DNA of 64,000 nt from Patagioenas fasciata. Its lineage: Eukaryota; Chordata; Aves; Columbiformes; Columbidae. The DNA lies in assembly GCF_037038585.1 (NCBI RefSeq), contig NC_092524.1, positions 40,806,001 through 40,870,000 on the forward strand. The letters are read 5' to 3'. The translations under genes and the position numbers were made by a program. The notes under the pieces are model-generated. The model was given only the letters and a program-made list of their open reading frames with translations. It was not told the origin of the DNA and searched no databases. Positions 59,481 to 64,000 of the stretch are shown here, piece by piece. Each line of letters starts with the position of its first letter. Position 1 is the stretch's first letter.

Positions 59481-62400
59481 CTAAATCACTTTGTAAACAG
59501 TTGCTTCAAAGTAAAGAAAAAGAATGTCTTTGGATAAGTGCAAATCATGATTTAACAAAAAACCCAATCTGGATTTTGCATGTCTAGTGGTATATTCCAA
59601 ACAAAAATGAATACTCAAAGGTAGCATTATTTTTGAAGCTCGAATTCTCACTATGTGCTTGACAAATAGCATCTGTCTAGAATTAAACTGTGCCTCACTG
59701 ATGTCATTTAGGAGACCTTAGAAATCAGATCTCATCCTGGGGAAGCAGGTTCACAAGGGCTTTTCTTAAAAAAATTCTTCATTTGATGATGCAGAGGTGC
59801 CAAATTAGTGGACCATTTCAGCATATTTCAATTATTTGAGTCCACAATCTACATCCAGCTACTCCCTTTCCCAAACACCCAAAAAATGTGGATGGAAAAC
59901 AAGCCACTGATCGGATGGATAATCCTGATAGCTGCAGCCTCCTGTTTCACAACCATCCTGACAATTTGGTCCTCTGCCCAAAACACAGGCATCCTGATTG
60001 CCTGACAGGTACAAAACTCATTCCCTTGTAGGGTGGGATTTGAAAGCTCCTCTTTTTGACATTTCCAAGGCAGGGAGCAAGAAATTAACTACAACTGTCT
60101 GTGTATGAGCTACTGCAGGAAGCAAAAAGGCTTCTAAGAAGCATCAGACTTATTGTGTCTGCTTTGTACAGGCTCTGTGTAAATGTGTGCATACTTTTGG
60201 ATTTTATGCACATGTGAAGATCAGCCGTCCTGGGCAGGCATGGTGGGTGGCATGCTGTGGCAGGAAGAATGGGCTCCACAGTCGTAATTGGTAAGCTTCT
60301 GATGAGCTGACTGAGCACTATACACATCATGTAGCACTTTTCACATTGCCAAGTTAACAGCTATCACCAGAGGTAGAATTTAAACTGCTGGAATAAACAA
60401 AGTCAAGGGGAAGTATCTTGCTGAAATGTCACCTCCCACCGAGCTTGTGGAAAGTCATTACTGTTGTAAAGATGCATATACGAGATTTCAAAAAGTATAT
60501 TATATCTTAAAAGACATACTTTGAGAATACAAAATATACAGTAAGGGCAAACAATTATATTTCTGAGAGTTTAAATAAGATTGCCATTTTTTATATGTTG
60601 GAAACGTCCTGGTAGCTTTCAACCGGTTTATTATTATAAAAAGTAATCTGTCTAACTCAACTAAAATAGTTGACCGAGAGAAGTAATTTGTGGTTAGAAA
60701 CTTTATAGAGGTTTCACTTGTCTGCCTTACTTTGTCTGAAAGATAGGGCTGTAATCTCAGACAGCTACCAGGAGAATTAACTGGCTCAAAAATTGGAAGC
60801 ACTTAATCTAAGTGCCAAGTATACTGTTGTCAGAGGTAGAGGTGCTCAAGCAATAATCTTGCACCAAAGTAGCCCCAAAATTGTGGGTATCAAGAACAAG
60901 CTGCTTCTTCCTTTGTTCTGTGCCTTCTTTCAGGATTTTAAATATAAAGATACATCCAGATACCAGGTTTCTCTTAAGTCCTGTCTTTCCTGAGAGAACA
61001 GACTCCTCCAGGCAGACCAGCTGGCTCTGCTGGGTTTTGGAACAGTGGACTGAAGGGCAGAGCAAGAAAGCAAGCAGCCTGTGCAACATCAGCCCTGTAG
61101 GTTCCCTGGGGGATGTCTGATACTGGAGTCCTGAGGAGGCTGTGCTGCAAAAGGGAGGGCTGTGCTGCATGGAGGGGTCTGCAGGGCTGGGATGGATGGT
61201 GGCCCAGCTGAGTGCTGAGTTTTATCTTTGTCCCTTTCCCCTGCTATTCAGGGCCAGGGCACAAGGGTAGGGCCCTGAAGCACACTGACAGCAGGTATAT
61301 CTTGGTGCTGGTGGGACCTTATCTGGGAGGCATCCCCGACCACAGAATGAGGAGGAAGATGTTGGAGGCTCTGCATCCAGCTAATACTGTCTGATTTCTC
61401 ATTCATGGGCACTGAACAAAGACTAGGTAGCTATGGGAAAGTGCAGCACACTCCTGTTCCCAAAAGATAAAACAGATTGGAGATTGTGTGTTTCTCAGAG
61501 GGTCTACAGGCTGATACAGAAAAAGTGTTTCCAAAGATAACATCTGTAGAGATTGATGAGGTGCCCTGTTCTCCACAGTTTTTTTTTGTTCTTGTACTGC
61601 AGATCCAGCAGCGAGATGCCTTGGTCCCTAAGCAGTGTCAGCTTTACCTGTGGAGCAGGTAGAGGGGGTGGGAATGAGTGAAGAATAGCGTGGTTGCAGA
61701 AGCACAGGTTGCTGCTCAGAAGGTTCCCAGCAGCGCTCTCAGACTGGAGCAGATCCCAGCCCCAGCCTCGGCCCGGGGAAGCTCCGGCGTGGATGCTCCG
61801 TGACGGGAAGACACCGGCTGCTCCGTGTGAGAGGGACAAGCTAAGGCGTCACATAGCTCGCTGCAGAGAGTTTGCTGGCGACCTTGGCCATGCCAAAAGT
61901 AGTTTTTTTTCTTGTTCACTGCTAGCACGGATCACCTAGCCTGCGGCACTGTTGCACACAGTCGCTGGCGATAAAATACCTCGCTGCAATGTGGGAAATG
62001 AATTAATTCAAAGAAGACCAAGACTGGGTGATAGTGAAGTGTCACCTGGATATTTTAAATCGTTGGCGCGCACGGAAGAATTGTATGTTTTTAATTCTCC
62101 TTTTCCCCACCCTTCCCTGTCCCTCTCGTTGAGATGACCCTGATGTTTGAGATGTATGGGATATGTGCATGTGAAAAGCGCTGTTCTCCCGACTGTGAAA
62201 TCCCAGAGGGGTGTGTATTTCCCTGGTGCTGGCATCGTTCCCCCCATTACATTGGGGGCTGAGAGGGAGGCAGCCGAAGTGCTACGAACAAATTAGAGGA
62301 GCTAACAAGCCTCAAAAGGGACAAAGGCAGGGCAGGAGGGGTTAAAGCATCACGCAGCCCTGCGCCTAGGAGGGGAGACGATACCCAGCAAGCCGGTCCA

Positions 62401-62858
62401 GGAGGGAGGAAGGGGAGCCCGCAGGACCGGGAGGAGAGCAGTAGTACCGGCGCCCTACCCTCGAGAGACCCGCCCGGGTTCCTGCGTTCCTGACTGCTTT
62501 GTTTTTTGATTGTTCTTTACGCCCGATTTGAAGAAAAAGGGGGGAGGGGGAGTATATTTTTCTTAAGGGGGCAGACAAGTAAATGATTATTTTGCTTTTT
62601 GCTTGACTAAAAGGCTAGAGACTAATCTATTTAGGCCTTTCATTGGTTTGAATTAATGTCAGGAGGAAGAAACGCACTCGGGAAAATTAGACGGGAGAAG
62701 GATCGCCTTTTGCTAAAAATGTAGTTTCGTTACTTTAATTTACTTGTGCTTATTTTTCCCGCGTCAGTTCTCCGACTGTAAGAAAATATACCAAGTGTGA
62801 AATAAACGCTTCGACAAAGCAAATAACTGTTATTACTTCTAATCGTCCATAAATATGG

Positions 62859-62867
62859 TATAAAAAT
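62859..62867 (+). promoter_or_regulatory. TATA-like element at the edge of the CpG domain
   Basis: TATAAAAAT sits in the AT-rich gap just left of the densest CpG lobe. Initiation about 30 bases downstream would fall near 62890 at the start of GC-rich sequence. The gap is A/T-rich, so a chance TATA match is quite possible. Confidence 0.2.
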
Positions 62868-63353
62868 AATAATTGATCGCATTACTTTTCATTTCCCTGC
62901 TTCCACTTTACTGAAGGACACCGCGCAACGAAAACCACTAAAGGCGTTAAAGAAACGAAGCGTGCTTTGGAGCCAGGGTGGCCCTGCTCGGAGGCGATGA
63001 TTCTACTGGGCAGAGGGAATATAAGACCTCTTCCCCGCAGAAGAACTCGGGAGAGCTCCCTGAGAATTGTGCCGACGAAGAAGCTGATTAGAAAGGAGGG
63101 CTGAAGGCGAGGTACGAGTTCAAGCCTATGGGCACGGGGGCGGTCCCCCCGGCCCTCAGGACCCCACTTTTCTCCCAAAGCCCAGGGTCCAGGCGCCACT
63201 TGGCAAGGTATCGGCACACGGGGTGGCGGTGGTTCTTGGAGGACGTGCCAAGGAGTGCGAGAGGAGGAGGATACCGGAGGGCTGAGCCGATGCGGCTGCC
63301 GTAGAGACGGTGCTCCCTGACGGCCTGGGCCGGCCGGCGCCCGCCGCACCCGC

Positions 63354-63359
63354 CACGTG
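63354..63359. promoter_or_regulatory. CACGTG E-box in the CpG domain
   Basis: A palindromic canonical E-box in the context GCCACGTGGAGG, with CpG in its centre. USF, MYC/MAX and similar bHLH factors bind this core in CpG-island promoters. One hexamer alone is weak evidence. Confidence 0.3.
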
Positions 63360-63875
63360 GAGGGGCTGTCCCCATCGCGGCGGCGGGGCCAGGCGGAGGC
63401 GGCTCGCCCAGGTTGCTGGGTCACTGCCGAGGCAGGTGGGTTCCCCGGACGTTTCCGCGACGCTCCCCGGCTCGGCCCGGCCTGCCGGGGCAGCTGAGTC
63501 TGTTTACCACTCCTCGCCAGAAGCCGGGCAGCTAAGGCGGGGTATACGGGAGTGCGCAGCATGTTCACGTAGAGACACCTCCTGAGGTGGTCTCGGTGTG
63601 ATTCCTCCACAGGAATCGAAGGCAAGGTTCTGCTTCGTAATATACCTGGTAAAATCAAACATACTGGCATGCTCTTAACAACCCTCCAAGGGAGGGAAGT
63701 TGACATGACGGCTTGGATGTGACATCCAGCGGACACCCTTCCCTTTGCAAGGTTTCCAAGTAGGAAGGAAAAGCAGCCTTTGGCTTTTTGCTAAAGGAAT
63801 CTCTGTGCATTCCCCGGCCGGAACCAGGTCTCTACACCGCCAAGCACCTCTCTTTCGAGTGTGTTCACATTAGGT

Positions 63876-63900
63876 ATGATAATCATAATAATAATAACAA
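63876..63900. repeat. (TAA/ATA)n microsatellite
   Basis: Short run of AATAAT-type units just past the CpG domain. Simple sequence. Confidence 0.8.
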
Positions 63901-64000
63901 CCCCGAGAATCATGAAACGAGAGCACGTTTGACAGTGTTTGAGAAATTCAAATACAGCTGCATCGGCTTTGTCTGCGGTTCAGTCACGTTTATTTCCCCA

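Larger units (their letters stand above)
55321..61729. other. Unassigned AT-rich sequence, no gene seen
   Basis: No supported gene. It holds a C10 run at 55904-55913, the polypurine tract at 57146, the palindromic repeat at 59358 and an A17 tract near 57387. A very good acceptor (TTTGTCCCTTTCCCCTGCTATTCAG, AG at 61250-61251) precedes 43 bases ending at a GTATAT donor (61295). This may be an exon associated with the CpG domain to its right, but the product is unknown. Confidence 0.45.
61730..63860. promoter_or_regulatory. GC-rich CpG domain, probable promoter region
   Basis: G+C and CpG rise from about 61730, with lobes at 61730-61860, 62370-62480 and, densest, 62930-63620. They are separated by an AT-rich gap at 62490-62890. 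Long frames such as the 284-codon minus-strand one (62882-63736) are open on both strands and in several frames without any domain, as expected of stop-poor CpG-island DNA. The domain holds a CACGTG E-box (63354-63359), an E2F-like TTGGCGCG (62063-62070) and a TATAAAAAT box (62859-62867). It most likely contains the promoter and 5' untranslated exon of a gene. Its direction is unclear and its coding exons are probably outside the window. Confidence 0.7.

Noticed and set aside
59808-60005. 65-codon frame with a possible membrane segment
   Set aside because: A single hydrophobic stretch is common in T-rich translation; there is no start context or splice support.
62882-63736. 284-codon minus-strand frame in the right CpG domain
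   Set aside because: It overlaps other long frames on both strands, has random Pro/Arg-rich composition and no recognisable domain. Its 3' end runs through AT-rich sequence without protein-like features.
1-64000. CRISPR arrays, bacterial operons, rRNA, tRNA or U6/7SK-type RNA genes
   Set aside because: No regularly spaced repeats, no Shine-Dalgarno-led gene strings and no recognisable structural RNA signatures were seen; the sequence is eukaryotic nuclear DNA.

Overview
The window reads as bird nuclear DNA. Three clearly recognisable CR1 LINE fragments, one of them about 1.8 kb with reverse-transcriptase motifs, and three much older CR1-like remnants point to an avian genome. The sequence is AT-rich, poor in CpG outside two discrete islands, and full of short poly(A)/(T) tracts and decayed ancient repeats. 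I cannot place it to species or chromosome. I recognise no intact host protein-coding gene, rRNA, tRNA, CRISPR array or bacterial-style operon; it looks like a long intergenic or intronic stretch between two CpG islands.

Layout: 1-3 kb is unremarkable. At 3.0-3.4 kb there is a plus-strand CR1 3' end. Around 8.1 kb lies a good CTCF-like motif, next to an unexplained 157-codon minus-strand reading frame (8.4-8.9 kb). At 12.0 kb is an ancient palindromic repeat, and at 13.7-14.3 kb a minus-strand retroviral-type LTR with a duplicated segment in its upstream part. At 22.4-23.0 kb sits an isolated CpG island with two CTCF-like motifs in the same orientation as the one at 8.1 kb. From 23 to 36 kb the sequence is mostly unassigned, with a short CR1 (29.7 kb), another palindromic repeat (31.8 kb), a conserved-element-like tract (28.5-28.8 kb) and a few exon-like patches (26.6, 27.7, 34.4 kb). 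At 36.7-38.5 kb is the longest mobile element, a 5'-truncated CR1 whose reverse transcriptase is broken by stops, frameshifts and a changed catalytic residue. From 38.5 to 61.7 kb are AT-rich sequence, two old CR1 remnants (42.9 and 54.9 kb), a third clear palindromic repeat (59.4 kb) and several microsatellites. From 61.7 kb to near the end is a second, larger GC-rich CpG domain that probably marks a promoter, possibly for a gene just outside or starting within the window.

No set of genes here can be shown to work together. The best functional hypothesis is regulatory: two CpG islands, co-oriented CTCF-like sites and a few AT-rich homeodomain/POU/SOX-like tracts. Exon candidates are reported at low confidence because open frames flanked by AG and GT arise often by chance in 64 kb.
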